In this document: in pieces, positions 34,870-45,296 of the stretch
Layout: each line of letters opens with the position of its first letter
Position numbering within the stretch: the first letter of the stretch is position 1
Source of the DNA: Glaciimonas sp. PAMC28666
GTDB taxonomy: Bacteria; Pseudomonadota; Gammaproteobacteria; Burkholderiales; Burkholderiaceae_D
Direction: 5' to 3'
Length of the DNA stretch: 64,000 bases
NCBI RefSeq assembly: GCF_016917355.1
Contig: NZ_CP070304.1
Coordinates: 1,860,001 to 1,924,000, forward strand
The notes under the pieces: generated by a model
The model's database searches: none
Told to the model about the DNA's origin: nothing
The model's input: the letters and a program-made list of their open reading frames with translations, nothing else
Made by a program: the position numbers and the translations under genes

Positions 34870-37800
34870 TTAAGGGACATCAATCGTAGCACTATATTTC
34901 AAGGAACCGGCCCCGCCAGCGGGTAACCTTCCCGAGAAATTCCAGACCGCCGCCGTTTCATCACGTCTAGCGGAACAAGTTAAATCAGGCGGGATATCGG
35001 CACCACAATGAACATCCTGCAATGTCATGCGCGCATCAACAGGATCTTGTATTTCTTCCATAGCAATAAAGGTGTTCGACGTATTTCTGAAGCTGATGGT
35101 GTACACCAGCGTATCGCCTGCGTGTGCGGAGTCCTTGTCTACGCTCTTCACCAGCTTTAGGGCACCTTGATAAGGAACCAAAGTCACCGCATCGCTATAT
35201 CCAAGGTCGGTAATTCCGTCCGCATGCACAGCAATGTGACTTTTTGGTGAGGACACAGCATCCCATTTGATACGCACAGGGACACTAATTCTCACCGTTG
35301 CTTTTGCATTCATATAAGCGCCGCTTGCCATCAAGAGCGAGTGAGTTGCGGTACCGTTCCAGTCGGTATTCAATACTGTGCTCGTGTTCGCAGCTTGAAT
35401 CAGCCTCGGCTTACCGAACATTTCCAGCTCATTGGGGAGCAGATAAGTCAGGTTAATATTTTCAGCTTTCCCTTTATTGGCAAGCACCGTAATACTGTAG
35501 GAAAAGGTGTCGCCCGCAAACATTTCACTGCCTCCAGACATACCGGAACGATCCCCTGCGGAACCGGACATCGTATTTTTTTCATCCGTATCGCTATTGG
35601 CTGGTTTCCAGTCCGTTCGACTGGCATCCAGCTTGATCAAGGGCTGCTCTACATACCGCAGCGGCGATCTGATCTGGTTCCCAGCACGGTCACTGGCAAT
35701 GATTTCAACTTCTACCATCCAACTATTTTTCAGCTGCTCTGCCGAAAGACCAAAGAGAAAAATGTTCGATGGCGACACATCCACTTTGGAGGGCAACGAC
35801 CATGGTGCCGAGGCATCGGTTCGCCAGCGAACATCCATCGCATTTTTTCCATCGCCTGCCGGACCAAGCCCAGAATTGTTATCGGTGACAGTTGCGCTTA
35901 ACGAATAGTTGCCACTATCCGACATTGATTGCTGCAGGTTGGCGATGAGCGGTGACCGCTTATCGATATGAAAAATTCGATCCTCCGATACAGCGGAAGC
36001 CACCCCATGTCTTTGAACTATAAACGACACGGTGTAGGTGCTGCCATCTTCCCAGTCCTTACTGACCTCAAGCGGAAAACTAAAATTCCCATCTCCATCT
36101 AAAACCCCGATGTCCTCGAAGGCCGTATTCCCCACGTTACTTTTACTCTGCCAAAGCACCTGGATCTTATCGACGCCAGGCTGGGTCTGACCCCGGATCG
36201 TTAGCGGATTGTCTTTCGAAAAATTCTGCCAGCTCTGCTTATCGGGATTCGTCCATGTCGGCTGCAGAGGTGTTTGGTAAGGCACATGAATCCGCCGTAC
36301 AGCCGACCAGTTTGAATGCAATGCACCTTTCCCGACGACTTTAAATTGGACCTCATAAGTCGTTCCTTCAGCCCATCCATCGCTTCCGCTTACGGGAATC
36401 TCTTTGAAACTGTTGTCCTGATCCAGCTTGGTAATGACCGTATCAGAATAGGAACCATTACCCCCCCCGAGCACGCGCCACCATGGATGGATCTCAGTGA
36501 CGCCCGGGTCGGTCCTGCCGCTGATGCGCAAAGGTTGACCGGCCGAAGGTGTGTACTGGCTGTTATCGTCTGGGCTGAGCCATATCAGCGTAGTCGGATA
36601 TCGAACCACCTCGAACTCACGTGCATCTTGCCAGTTGGGGTCCGGGATGCCAGCGACCATGCCGCGAAATTTCACACTCCGCTTGCCCTTGATCCAATGC
36701 GTACTACCCCCAACCTCTAAGGTGAAACTATGGTCGGCATTCAACGCAACCGGCTGGATTCTCTTGTCCCACTCATCGGTGCCTATTTCACTCGACCATA
36801 CTTCGATGCCATCAACGCCGGCTTCGGTTTTTCCACCGATCTTGAACGCGTTGGTATCGGACGGCAGATAATCGCTGCCCGCCGTCGGTGTGAGCCATTC
36901 CATGTGAAGTGTGGTGTGGAAAGTCCGCTTCTCAGACGCGACCGATGGTTTGCCATACCTTTGCGCCGTAAATGTTATTTCATACCGTTTCTTGTCCCAG
37001 GTTTTACTAGAAGGAACTTCAACTATGAATTCGCCGTTCGCTTGGATTGCTTCGCGTTTAATATATACAACACCTACATCATGGTGAAGATCGTCTCTCC
37101 AGTTTAGAGTAACTTGCTCCACGTCAGGCTCAGTCTTCCCGCTGACCGTCAGTGCGCGTTCTTTCGATGGCCCGTACCAGCTATTGTCCGCCGGACCGAT
37201 CCAGGTCGGTGCTGGCGGGGGTATGCTCGCTACCGACCGTATTTGACGATGACTCGACAAATTTGAATCAATGCCGTTTTTTTGCGCCAGTACACTGACC
37301 AAATAGGTCTTTCCTTCGACCCATTCTTTACTACCCGGCACTTCGATTGTGAAGTGGTTTTTATTATCGGGCGTTATTGGTATCCAGGTATGTGAAACAC
37401 TGTCGGGCTCATATTGCCGCTCTGACCAGACTTGTACCCATTCGACCCCGATGTTAGTTTGACCGGTCATCACTAATGGCTTGCCGTGCGATGGATAATA
37501 ATCGCTGTTCTCAGAGGGGCTGACCCAGGTCGGCGGCGGTAGAACCTCGGCATCAACAGTGTCAAGGAGCGCATGAAACTCTTTTTTACTCTTGGTTACG
37601 TGATAGCCATAGACCTTAAATATATTGCTGCCAACCGCGAGCGGGGCCGATTTATATTCATAAGCGCCATTCAATACCGGAACCGTATCTAACAGCCGAT
37701 CCTGAAAATCCATAATACGGACCTCCGTAACGCCTTGACTGACCTTTCCCGAAATATCGGCTCGGTAGGTCGCCTTTTCGACCGAGACCACTGCGGTGGC

Positions 37801-38262
37801 GGTTCCAGACAATTTCTCAATCTTCAATGAATTAGTGGCCTGTATCGTTGTACCGCCCCAAATCGCTGCGTATGCCGTGAAGTCCGCCGTTTGTCCTGGT
37901 TCACCCACCAAGTCATCAACGATGACCGCAACTTCTTTGCCACCCCAAGCGGGACCGGCCCAAATACCGCACGCAATATCCAGAGCGTCCGATCCATCGT
38001 CATATGCCTCAATGATGAACGGTTTATCTTTAAAGCCCGCCTTACAGAAAGTTATATTCCCTGAAAAGGCATCGCTGGCCATCATGCTGACGTGTATCTC
38101 TTCTCCCATGTACGCTTCTGTTTTCGATAGGCGTGCCTCAATTTGACTAGCTTGCGAAAAATTGCCGACACACAACGTTACGAACAATAAGATCGCCTTT
38201 AGCAGGTAAGGAGGTCGACAGAGTCTAGCTATCGACCTGATCATAGGAGTGATGAATTTCAT
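34870..38262 (-). CDS. Large secreted Ig-like repeat protein with C-terminal DUF11-type domain (paralogue)
   Basis: 1130-residue secreted protein. The start at 38262 (MKFITPM) is preferred, one base after the stop of the giant upstream gene; ATG 38280 inside that gene's end is an alternative. The signal peptide includes YLLKAILLFVTLCVGNFSQA. The N-terminal part is a separate beta-rich domain with GYHVTKSKKEF. Five Ig-like modules follow with the same signature as the 1540-residue neighbour (PTWIGPADNSWYGPS; WLSPDDNSQYTPSAGQPLRI). The last 300 residues repeat its Ca-type module, beta domain (EMFAGDTFSYSITV) and DUF11 end (LKLVKSVDKDSAHAGDTLVY). No anchor is visible. Clearly homologous to the neighbour, but with fewer repeats. 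Confidence 0.85.
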   Translation of the reverse strand: MKFITPMIRSIARLCRPPYLLKAILLFVTLCVGNFSQASQIEARLSKTEAYMGEEIHVSMMASDAFSGNITFCKAGFKDKPFIIEAYDDGSDALDIACGIWAGPAWGGKEVAVIVDDLVGEPGQTADFTAYAAIWGGTTIQATNSLKIEKLSGTATAVVSVEKATYRADISGKVSQGVTEVRIMDFQDRLLDTVPVLNGAYEYKSAPLAVGSNIFKVYGYHVTKSKKEFHALLDTVDAEVLPPPTWVSPSENSDYYPSHGKPLVMTGQTNIGVEWVQVWSERQYEPDSVSHTWIPITPDNKNHFTIEVPGSKEWVEGKTYLVSVLAQKNGIDSNLSSHRQIRSVASIPPPAPTWIGPADNSWYGPSKERALTVSGKTEPDVEQVTLNWRDDLHHDVGVVYIKREAIQANGEFIVEVPSSKTWDKKRYEITFTAQRYGKPSVASEKRTFHTTLHMEWLTPTAGSDYLPSDTNAFKIGGKTEAGVDGIEVWSSEIGTDEWDKRIQPVALNADHSFTLEVGGSTHWIKGKRSVKFRGMVAGIPDPNWQDAREFEVVRYPTTLIWLSPDDNSQYTPSAGQPLRISGRTDPGVTEIHPWWRVLGGGNGSYSDTVITKLDQDNSFKEIPVSGSDGWAEGTTYEVQFKVVGKGALHSNWSAVRRIHVPYQTPLQPTWTNPDKQSWQNFSKDNPLTIRGQTQPGVDKIQVLWQSKSNVGNTAFEDIGVLDGDGNFSFPLEVSKDWEDGSTYTVSFIVQRHGVASAVSEDRIFHIDKRSPLIANLQQSMSDSGNYSLSATVTDNNSGLGPAGDGKNAMDVRWRTDASAPWSLPSKVDVSPSNIFLFGLSAEQLKNSWMVEVEIIASDRAGNQIRSPLRYVEQPLIKLDASRTDWKPANSDTDEKNTMSGSAGDRSGMSGGSEMFAGDTFSYSITVLANKGKAENINLTYLLPNELEMFGKPRLIQAANTSTVLNTDWNGTATHSLLMASGAYMNAKATVRISVPVRIKWDAVSSPKSHIAVHADGITDLGYSDAVTLVPYQGALKLVKSVDKDSAHAGDTLVYTISFRNTSNTFIAMEEIQDPVDARMTLQDVHCGADIPPDLTCSARRDETAAVWNFSGRLPAGGAGSLKYSATIDVP

Positions 38263-38263
38263 T

Positions 38264-41200
38264 TTAAAAACTGCTTTCATCAAACTTGTAACGCAGTCTG
38301 AAATAAGTACCACGCGATGTGTTCGCCATGCTGCTGAAATCGCGGTCTTCAAAACCGAATACGTTGTAGCCAACCGAAATCCAGAGATCCTGACTGGCCT
38401 GATATCCGGCCTCTACGCCCATGGCACTGAGACGTTCGCCAAGACTGCTTGCGAACAAAGATCCGGACACTCCGGCGTCCCATTTGGCGTTGATATCACG
38501 CGTGATGCGTCCTGATAGCAAATGTCCTTGCATCGCACTGCGTTGCCCCTGGCCTGTTTCGGTGACGTGTTTAAAAGCATAACGACCAGATATCGTGAGC
38601 GCCTGATATGGTCGATGGCTCGCATGCGCAGAGAGCAGATGAACATGACGACTGGTTGCCTGAATGGCGGACAGACGACCATTCTCCAAGCGATGTTCGT
38701 AGTAGGCTAATGCATTGAGAGTATTGCGCTCGGTTTGGCGATAAGCGACGCCAAGTCGTTGACGCGCGCGCACGCCATTGATAGCGCTACCATCGCCGAT
38801 GCCATTGCGACCTGCAACGCGGTAAATTGCGCTCTTACCGAGTAAGGTCCAGTCCGAATCGAGCTTGATCGCTAGGCCGAGCGTATTGAGGATCGCATCT
38901 TCTTGCGTGCTGCGGCGTAACTCCAGCCCAGCTCCGCCCTTCCAGCGCGTGCTAGCGAGATATTCAACCTGTCCGGTGACTGCCGTCGCATCATCGCTGC
39001 TGCTGCCACTGAGTGCCTTGGTTCGCTCAAAGGTGGTATTCAGACGCATGCCCGGGGCGACGTCCCAGCCATTGCGCAGGCCGAAGGCATTCTGCGCATC
39101 GCGCCCATCAATAGCGCTCCCAAGACGATATTCGTTAAACAAGCTGGCCTGTGGCAGGTATTCAGTTTCCACCCCGACCACTGTCCGGTAGTTGCTGGTC
39201 TTTTGCCCATCGCCTAATTCGTAGATATTTCCCAAACTCGAGAGGGCTTCATGGCGTCCGTAAACTTTTGTTCCTGGCTGTATCTGATACTCGCCGCCGA
39301 ACGCAAGCAAGCGCTTGTCAGCATCACGCAGGTCACGCTCATATTCAGAATAAATGCTTGCATTCGACAAACCGGGTACGCGCATTCCCAGTCTCGTACG
39401 AAGCGTATTAAGATTGAGGTCATCAGTCCCGCTGCCACCATTCGCGGTCGAACCTTCCGCAGTACCACGGACTATCCGGCCACCGACCTCAACCTGAACG
39501 CCGGCATCAAAGGCGTGTTCAATGCCGATCAACACGCCTTCCAGTTTGGTATCAGGAGAAATATTGCCGCTGAGTCCGCTACCGAGGTCACCGCTATTGC
39601 TTCTGCTTTTTGCCAGCGTTCTGGCGTGCACCAGTTCGCCTTTAAGTGTATTCCGTTGGTCTAGTTTATATTCGGCACCTGCGCGCGCTTCGATCTGTCC
39701 GCCAGATGTCGGAGAGTTTAGGTTATCGAAATCGCTATCAACCTGTACAGCCGTCACACCAGCTTTTAAATCTGCACTTTGATGTTTGAGCTCGACACGG
39801 CTACCACGTCCCAGACCCTTGACAGTATCGGTCTGCGCCAGTTCTCCGACCAGACTGGTGCCGCGACCTAAATCGGCTTCTAGCGTCAGTCCACGCAAGG
39901 TGCGCGGATCGGAGGGATTGCGGTCCTCGACTGCAACTGCGCCGAGTTTGATGGTATCGGTGACGTTGACTTGTACGTCGCCACCGAACAGCCAGAAATT
40001 TGCTCCGTTGCCATCCGACTCGTAAGTGATGCGGATAGTATTCGGATTAAAATTGGCATCAGTAGACAGCTCGGGACTTTTGAACAGCAACGTCCCGCTC
40101 ATGGTCTCGATTTCGTAGTCGGCAAAACGCGCCAATACACGGGTGGCAATAATCCGTGTCGGCATATTGCGGTCACGCGTGATGATTTCGACGCGTTCAC
40201 TGTTTTCCAGATAGTCGGCACCGAATACTGAAAACGGGCCTGACGTACCATTGGGTCTGATCTCAACCACGCGCTGGGTAAGGTTGTCACGGCTGGCGAA
40301 AAGCGTCCCACTGACGCGACCGCCTGCCGTTTCAAAGTGCTGTTTGATGCCGGTAACACCGCGGTTGTATTGCGTCAGCTGACGCACGCCGGTTGCATCC
40401 TGGGTAGAAAAATCGCCGTATAGCAAATAGCTATGGCCTTTATCAACGCGCAGATACAGACGACTGGTGGATTGCGCATCGAAGCCACGCACAGAGGAAT
40501 CCCCGTACACTGGGTAGTAGCGTTCGGGCTGAATGTCGCGGAACAGGCGCTGCTTGACATCTTTCTCGCTGTCATAAGCAGCGGTGAGCAAATATTCACC
40601 CTTTACTTTGCCCTTGAGGAAAAAGGCAGCGCGTCCTCCAGCGGTCATTTTGCCGTTATCCCAGGTGGCGCTGAGGCGACTCAGTTCGCTCTCAAAGCTG
40701 TCGCGTTCACCGACAGGCCGGATCAGACCGTTACGCAGACTAACAACACCTTCGACAATACCGGTCGCCAGCATAGGGCGTAATGGCGCTGTCAATTGGA
40801 TTTCCCGTTTGGTTTGAATCGCACCACTGACGGCCCTTATGACGATCGGACCGGGCTGATCAGGCGGGATAAGATCGAATTCGGCGACGCCATCTTTGAC
40901 GATACCTTTGTAGATTCCTTCGCCAGACTGTCCGGTAGTATTTAGCCACTGACCCGCGCTCACGCTCAATGTCACACTAGTAGGGGAAGTCACTGGCACA
41001 TCGTTGGCATCAGTGACATGAAGGCGCACGCGTAGCAGATTTTTGCTGTCAGCTTCTGCCGTGGCGGGCATCTCGATCATCAAACTCTCGAAATTCCCGG
41101 GTGCAATTACGGTAATGCTGTGCTGCTGATTTCCCTGTCGTACGCTCAGATTATTTTTCCCGGCCTTCAGCGATACACCAATGTACTCCCACGCCGCAAT

Positions 41201-44200
41201 ATTACGGGCTGCCAATTCGCTACGGTTACCGACGCGATCCTGTCCGATAAGTTGACCGTTGACCTCAAGTGATAACGCTTGGGTTGACGCTTTGTCAACT
41301 GTCTTGGCGGCCGACATTGTGGCATCCGAAGTTATCGGTCCTTTTACCCGTACCCGAATCTGTCGTGCTGGAACAATCTGCTTGTCCTGCAGGTCGACAA
41401 AGCCGAGCGACGGTGCCAGCGTGCGAATCGAAATATCGAGGGAGACAGGGAGATCAGCTGTTTTTGCTTTTTCTATTTGTGCCGTTTGCGGTGCTTGTCC
41501 TGTTCGTGTTGGGTGCTGTGCCAGTGGCTCTTGTTGCCCCGTAGCGGTACCTTCGGTAACGATAGACTGCACCGACGCATTATTCAGCCCTGTGGTCAAC
41601 TCAGTTGTCGATTTAGCAGCTACCGCAAGCTGTGTGGAGTTGGCGGTCAACTTTTTCAGTTCTATCCCGGCGGCTGACCTGGTAACCACTGTACCGCTGC
41701 TAATCCGGCCACTGGCAGGAAGCGATTTTATATTATCAACCGACGTATTACCCTCTGTCGCTAATGGATTAACGTCGAAACGCCGCTTGATGACGGCCTC
41801 AATTTCCGACATCTCTCCCGCCGCTTTTTCCCGCCGTGCCAGGACATCGGCCAGTGTGCCGGGCCCACAATCGAGCGTAAAATCGCCGCGTCCAAGTTCG
41901 CCGTTGCGGAGATCGATAAATTGATTCCCACCGCGGCCTGCATGACGGTTGGTCGTCGCCAGCGGTATGGCCCCGACCGGCAGCGTGGTGTTGTCTATTT
42001 TTAGGACGTGGGTCAAGGGCTTAACGCCGTAAATACTGTATTTGCCATCCTGATCCGTCTCGGCAAAGGTGCCATCCTCCAGGTAGATACGAACACCGGG
42101 AACGCCAATTCCGTTGAGATTATCGGGGATCATATTTGTCGGCTTATTTGTCACCGTGGCGGCAGGCTTGCGGACAGCCTTCCCTTCAATAACTGCAACG
42201 TTCCGGTTTTCACAAACGAGTGATACTTTACCGAGAACATAGGCATCACTGGTGAACACGCCGCCGACGACATTGACAGACACGCTGGCCTGATTGGAAC
42301 TCAGATTGCCCGAATGCGCCGTAGCGCGACTTTCTGCGCGCGCGCCTTCGCGTGCATTCACACCAACGCTGACGCGATATTGAATGCGCACCGGCAATTC
42401 GCTTTGCAATACGGTATCTGGCGCGACGAAACGAAGGAGATTACCGTGGACTTCTGGTTCAAGCGCGTTGCCAGTGCTGGCACCAGTGCCATTTTCCGAT
42501 GCATCGGTACTCATCCGGGCAGAACGAGGAACGTAAGAGAATCCCTGCGGCAACTGGTCTGCAATACTGAATCCTTTACGCGGATTCTTTCCGCTGTATT
42601 TCAGTGTAAGGGTGTAATTCACATAGTCGATTAACTCGACTTCGCGGCGGTCGGCGTCCTTGCGTAAAAACAGCACGTCACCAGCACTGACATCGATCAG
42701 ATCGATTGCCAGTAAATTGTTCACCAGACGCGACGCATTGACATCACGTTGAATTTTTTTGTAATAGACCACCTGGTCATTGGCAGCCGGAATTTCCGAT
42801 GTTTGCGCCGCGAGCACAACATCCGGGCTATCGCCTGCACCCGACAAGCGTATTGGCGCCTCAGCCGGCGGTAGCGCCCGCGAAAATTCGGGTTCGTAGC
42901 CAGCGGCAGCCACCGACAACGTAAAGACGCCAGCGGGCGCCTTCGGGCTGAAAGCGTAATAGAAATAGCCATCTGAATTGGTAATTATTTCTCCGTTGGG
43001 CGGGTTGCCCACCAGATAACTGGACGGGTCAAATCCGCCACCCTCGGCCTCAATCCGTAGTTTTGCATCGGCAACCGGTTTGCGCGTCTGCGCATCGTAG
43101 ACCCTCCCGCTATACGAAACCGCGAGATTCTGGTCGGCAAAATGCTGACCGTTTTCTATTGCCGCATACACCAGCTCGCCGGCTTCCTCATCACGTTCTG
43201 CATTAGCTTGCGCTGCTCCTGCTACCCCATCCAGCGGCGTGCCTACCCGCACGCCCTCGGGCGATACAAAACGCAACCGGTAAGGACCGCCTGCCGGGAT
43301 ACCGGTCAGTTGGTAAGCGCCCTGCGCGTCGGTGATAGCCTCTCTAAGCACTTGGTCCAACGCATCAGGAGCGCTTGCGCCACCTTCCATAACCGACAGA
43401 CTCTTTACGGCAGCATTATCAGGATTGGTGCTGCTATCCGAACGGAGCTGAACGTGCCAACCCGCCAACACGGTATCACCGTTATCAAGGGTGCCAGTAT
43501 GAGCGCGGTCCATCCAGACACTGCCCGCCAACGAAGCCCCACGCGTTGCCTTACTTGTAAACTTAAGAAGATTGTTCCCGGTGTCCGCGTCGGGTTCGCC
43601 CCCACCGCTCACGGTGACAGTACCGGGCAGCCATACCAGATTTTCGTTGGCTGGAAATGCAGATTCATCCACATTGACATCAAGCACAATGGTAGAACTG
43701 AACTGATTTCCGGAAAGTGATTGTTCAGTCGTGCAGGTCAGCAGACTGGCAGCACTGATAGCGCAATGCCATTGCTTGTCGGCGCTTACCGCAGTCGCGC
43801 GTATGCCTTTCGGCATATCCGCGATCAGCAGAATAGGCTTATCCGAGGGGCCGCCGCCAATATTATTTACCCGAAGCCGGTACTCGCTCGACTTACCTAA
43901 AGTCACATCTGGCGCCTCTATGGCCGGGACCAGATCAGGCGTTGCAGTACTGGCGCGACGCAACAGAACCGAATTGCTTCGTACTTTTTGATTCGCCCCC
44001 CATCCCTCACTTTGTAGTGCCAGCGCGTCTGGCGCGGCCTGATCTATCTTCAATGCAAAGCCCCCCTGCAATAGCGCACCCTGCTCTAACGTATCGATCG
44101 CCAGTGCGACTTCGACGACGCGAGCGCCGGGGGCAGAAACGCCTGGCAGCCCGGCAGGCATGCCCTTACCGTCCGTAAGGGTACGATACTGAAACGGGTG

Positions 44201-45082
44201 ATCACCCTCATAGCGATAGAGCCGTTTTACAGATGGATCTTCGGCACGCAAAGACGCGTCCACGTAGGTAGCATCATCGGGAATGGTCTCACGCAGAAGC
44301 ACCACAGCTTGCGCTTTGCCGTCGATCGTAATGTTTACACCTTGAATGCTGCTCACTCCTGTAGCAGCCACAGTGCCGAAATTCTTTGCATTGAAAGTAA
44401 TATTCACTTTACCGTCTTCGGCATACCATAGCGGGGAAGCCAGCAACGTAGACTTCAACAACGCCTTATCAGCGATTCTCGCGTTGATTGGAAATCTGGC
44501 TTGCGCCTTCTGGAGCGCTGTCGTTGCAATCAGTTCAAGCGTCGCTGCACCCGCAGCGTCGGCCGGAACCTCGGCAACCATCAATAACGCTACTTTTTGG
44601 TCCGCTTGCATTGCCAGACCCAGGCCAGAAGGACCGGACGCATTAAAATCAGTAATCAGGGGCGCAGAGGGATCGAACTCACCAGTTTGTCGCACGTCCC
44701 GATAAAGTTTTGGCGCACGCAGCAAAAATGCTGGCGCAGCTCCGGTCATGGCGCTCACGGAAAATATAAATTGGGTTGAGACGTTACCTGCATTATGCAG
44801 CTGCACCGGGACGACCAGACGTGTCCCCGGCTGCGCTAAAACAGCACTATTACCTGCAAGGGCGACAAACTCCAGCGGGGCGATCTTTACAATAACCAAA
44901 TTGGATTGCAGGTCGCGCTGGGCGTTATTAACGCCTTGTTTGTAGGTCGCCTTAGCTTGTACGCTAAGTATCGTATCGACGGCAGGGGCGCGACCATAGG
45001 AGGCACCACCTGCCAAAAGAAGAAACAGCAAGAAGCTGACTAAAAAAAGCCACTTCTCAGATTGAAAAAAACGTACGTTCAT
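38264..45082 (-). CDS. Giant DUF11/CnaB/Ig-like surface protein with predicted C-terminal outer-membrane barrel
   Basis: 2272-residue protein. ATG 45082 is preferred because it begins a clean signal peptide (KWLFLVSFLLFLLLAGGASYGRA); GTG 45106 is possible. The N-terminal 500 residues are DUF11-like repeats. SdrD_B/CnaB-like folds follow (GSVWMDRAHTGTLDNGDTVL near 510; GRVYDAQTRKPVADAKL near 660). Next are a DUF11 domain (residues about 810-920), another CnaB-like piece (VRIYLEDGTFAETDQDGKY) and a bacterial Ig/invasin-type domain (about 1335-1435). The last 830 residues alternate short amphipathic strands with YGDSS/YGDFST motifs and end RYKFDESSF, with terminal Phe as in outer-membrane barrels. 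It probably anchors or exports the locus's surface material; inference. It sits one base from the next gene's start. Confidence 0.85.
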   Translation of the reverse strand: MNVRFFQSEKWLFLVSFLLFLLLAGGASYGRAPAVDTILSVQAKATYKQGVNNAQRDLQSNLVIVKIAPLEFVALAGNSAVLAQPGTRLVVPVQLHNAGNVSTQFIFSVSAMTGAAPAFLLRAPKLYRDVRQTGEFDPSAPLITDFNASGPSGLGLAMQADQKVALLMVAEVPADAAGAATLELIATTALQKAQARFPINARIADKALLKSTLLASPLWYAEDGKVNITFNAKNFGTVAATGVSSIQGVNITIDGKAQAVVLLRETIPDDATYVDASLRAEDPSVKRLYRYEGDHPFQYRTLTDGKGMPAGLPGVSAPGARVVEVALAIDTLEQGALLQGGFALKIDQAAPDALALQSEGWGANQKVRSNSVLLRRASTATPDLVPAIEAPDVTLGKSSEYRLRVNNIGGGPSDKPILLIADMPKGIRATAVSADKQWHCAISAASLLTCTTEQSLSGNQFSSTIVLDVNVDESAFPANENLVWLPGTVTVSGGGEPDADTGNNLLKFTSKATRGASLAGSVWMDRAHTGTLDNGDTVLAGWHVQLRSDSSTNPDNAAVKSLSVMEGGASAPDALDQVLREAITDAQGAYQLTGIPAGGPYRLRFVSPEGVRVGTPLDGVAGAAQANAERDEEAGELVYAAIENGQHFADQNLAVSYSGRVYDAQTRKPVADAKLRIEAEGGGFDPSSYLVGNPPNGEIITNSDGYFYYAFSPKAPAGVFTLSVAAAGYEPEFSRALPPAEAPIRLSGAGDSPDVVLAAQTSEIPAANDQVVYYKKIQRDVNASRLVNNLLAIDLIDVSAGDVLFLRKDADRREVELIDYVNYTLTLKYSGKNPRKGFSIADQLPQGFSYVPRSARMSTDASENGTGASTGNALEPEVHGNLLRFVAPDTVLQSELPVRIQYRVSVGVNAREGARAESRATAHSGNLSSNQASVSVNVVGGVFTSDAYVLGKVSLVCENRNVAVIEGKAVRKPAATVTNKPTNMIPDNLNGIGVPGVRIYLEDGTFAETDQDGKYSIYGVKPLTHVLKIDNTTLPVGAIPLATTNRHAGRGGNQFIDLRNGELGRGDFTLDCGPGTLADVLARREKAAGEMSEIEAVIKRRFDVNPLATEGNTSVDNIKSLPASGRISSGTVVTRSAAGIELKKLTANSTQLAVAAKSTTELTTGLNNASVQSIVTEGTATGQQEPLAQHPTRTGQAPQTAQIEKAKTADLPVSLDISIRTLAPSLGFVDLQDKQIVPARQIRVRVKGPITSDATMSAAKTVDKASTQALSLEVNGQLIGQDRVGNRSELAARNIAAWEYIGVSLKAGKNNLSVRQGNQQHSITVIAPGNFESLMIEMPATAEADSKNLLRVRLHVTDANDVPVTSPTSVTLSVSAGQWLNTTGQSGEGIYKGIVKDGVAEFDLIPPDQPGPIVIRAVSGAIQTKREIQLTAPLRPMLATGIVEGVVSLRNGLIRPVGERDSFESELSRLSATWDNGKMTAGGRAAFFLKGKVKGEYLLTAAYDSEKDVKQRLFRDIQPERYYPVYGDSSVRGFDAQSTSRLYLRVDKGHSYLLYGDFSTQDATGVRQLTQYNRGVTGIKQHFETAGGRVSGTLFASRDNLTQRVVEIRPNGTSGPFSVFGADYLENSERVEIITRDRNMPTRIIATRVLARFADYEIETMSGTLLFKSPELSTDANFNPNTIRITYESDGNGANFWLFGGDVQVNVTDTIKLGAVAVEDRNPSDPRTLRGLTLEADLGRGTSLVGELAQTDTVKGLGRGSRVELKHQSADLKAGVTAVQVDSDFDNLNSPTSGGQIEARAGAEYKLDQRNTLKGELVHARTLAKSRSNSGDLGSGLSGNISPDTKLEGVLIGIEHAFDAGVQVEVGGRIVRGTAEGSTANGGSGTDDLNLNTLRTRLGMRVPGLSNASIYSEYERDLRDADKRLLAFGGEYQIQPGTKVYGRHEALSSLGNIYELGDGQKTSNYRTVVGVETEYLPQASLFNEYRLGSAIDGRDAQNAFGLRNGWDVAPGMRLNTTFERTKALSGSSSDDATAVTGQVEYLASTRWKGGAGLELRRSTQEDAILNTLGLAIKLDSDWTLLGKSAIYRVAGRNGIGDGSAINGVRARQRLGVAYRQTERNTLNALAYYEHRLENGRLSAIQATSRHVHLLSAHASHRPYQALTISGRYAFKHVTETGQGQRSAMQGHLLSGRITRDINAKWDAGVSGSLFASSLGERLSAMGVEAGYQASQDLWISVGYNVFGFEDRDFSSMANTSRGTYFRLRYKFDESSF

Positions 45083-45227
45083 TTTAATGCGTCCGATACG
45101 ATCCACTCAAACACGACGCAGCGCGTTAAACAGAAAAATAATGAAAGAATAGCGATCCCTTCGCGAGCACCAAACCATCTGCCCGTTAAAACCCACGCAA
45201 TGCATGAAGGTCGATCGATATATTGTT

Positions 45228-45280
45228 CGCCAACACGCGGTTGGCGACGCTGCTCATGCCTGATAACGCTGGCATGAGCA
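45228..45280 (-). terminator. Two adjacent strong hairpins between the 867-residue gene and the giant gene
   Basis: cgccaac-N5-gttggcg (45228-45246) and tgctcatgcc-N10-ggcatgagca (45251-45280) are perfect 7-bp and 10-bp stems, 4 bases apart. They begin 17 bases after the stop of the upstream minus-strand gene. No U-tract follows. They may tune relative expression of the abundant small protein over the giant one. Confidence 0.55.
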
Positions 45281-45296
45281 GTGGTTGACAGCCTCC

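Noticed and set aside
41259-41924. 221-codon frame on the + strand within the giant surface gene
   Set aside because: It lies fully antisense to the giant protein, whose signal peptide, domains and barrel are continuous. The product is Ser/Ala/Val/Arg-rich with no domain.
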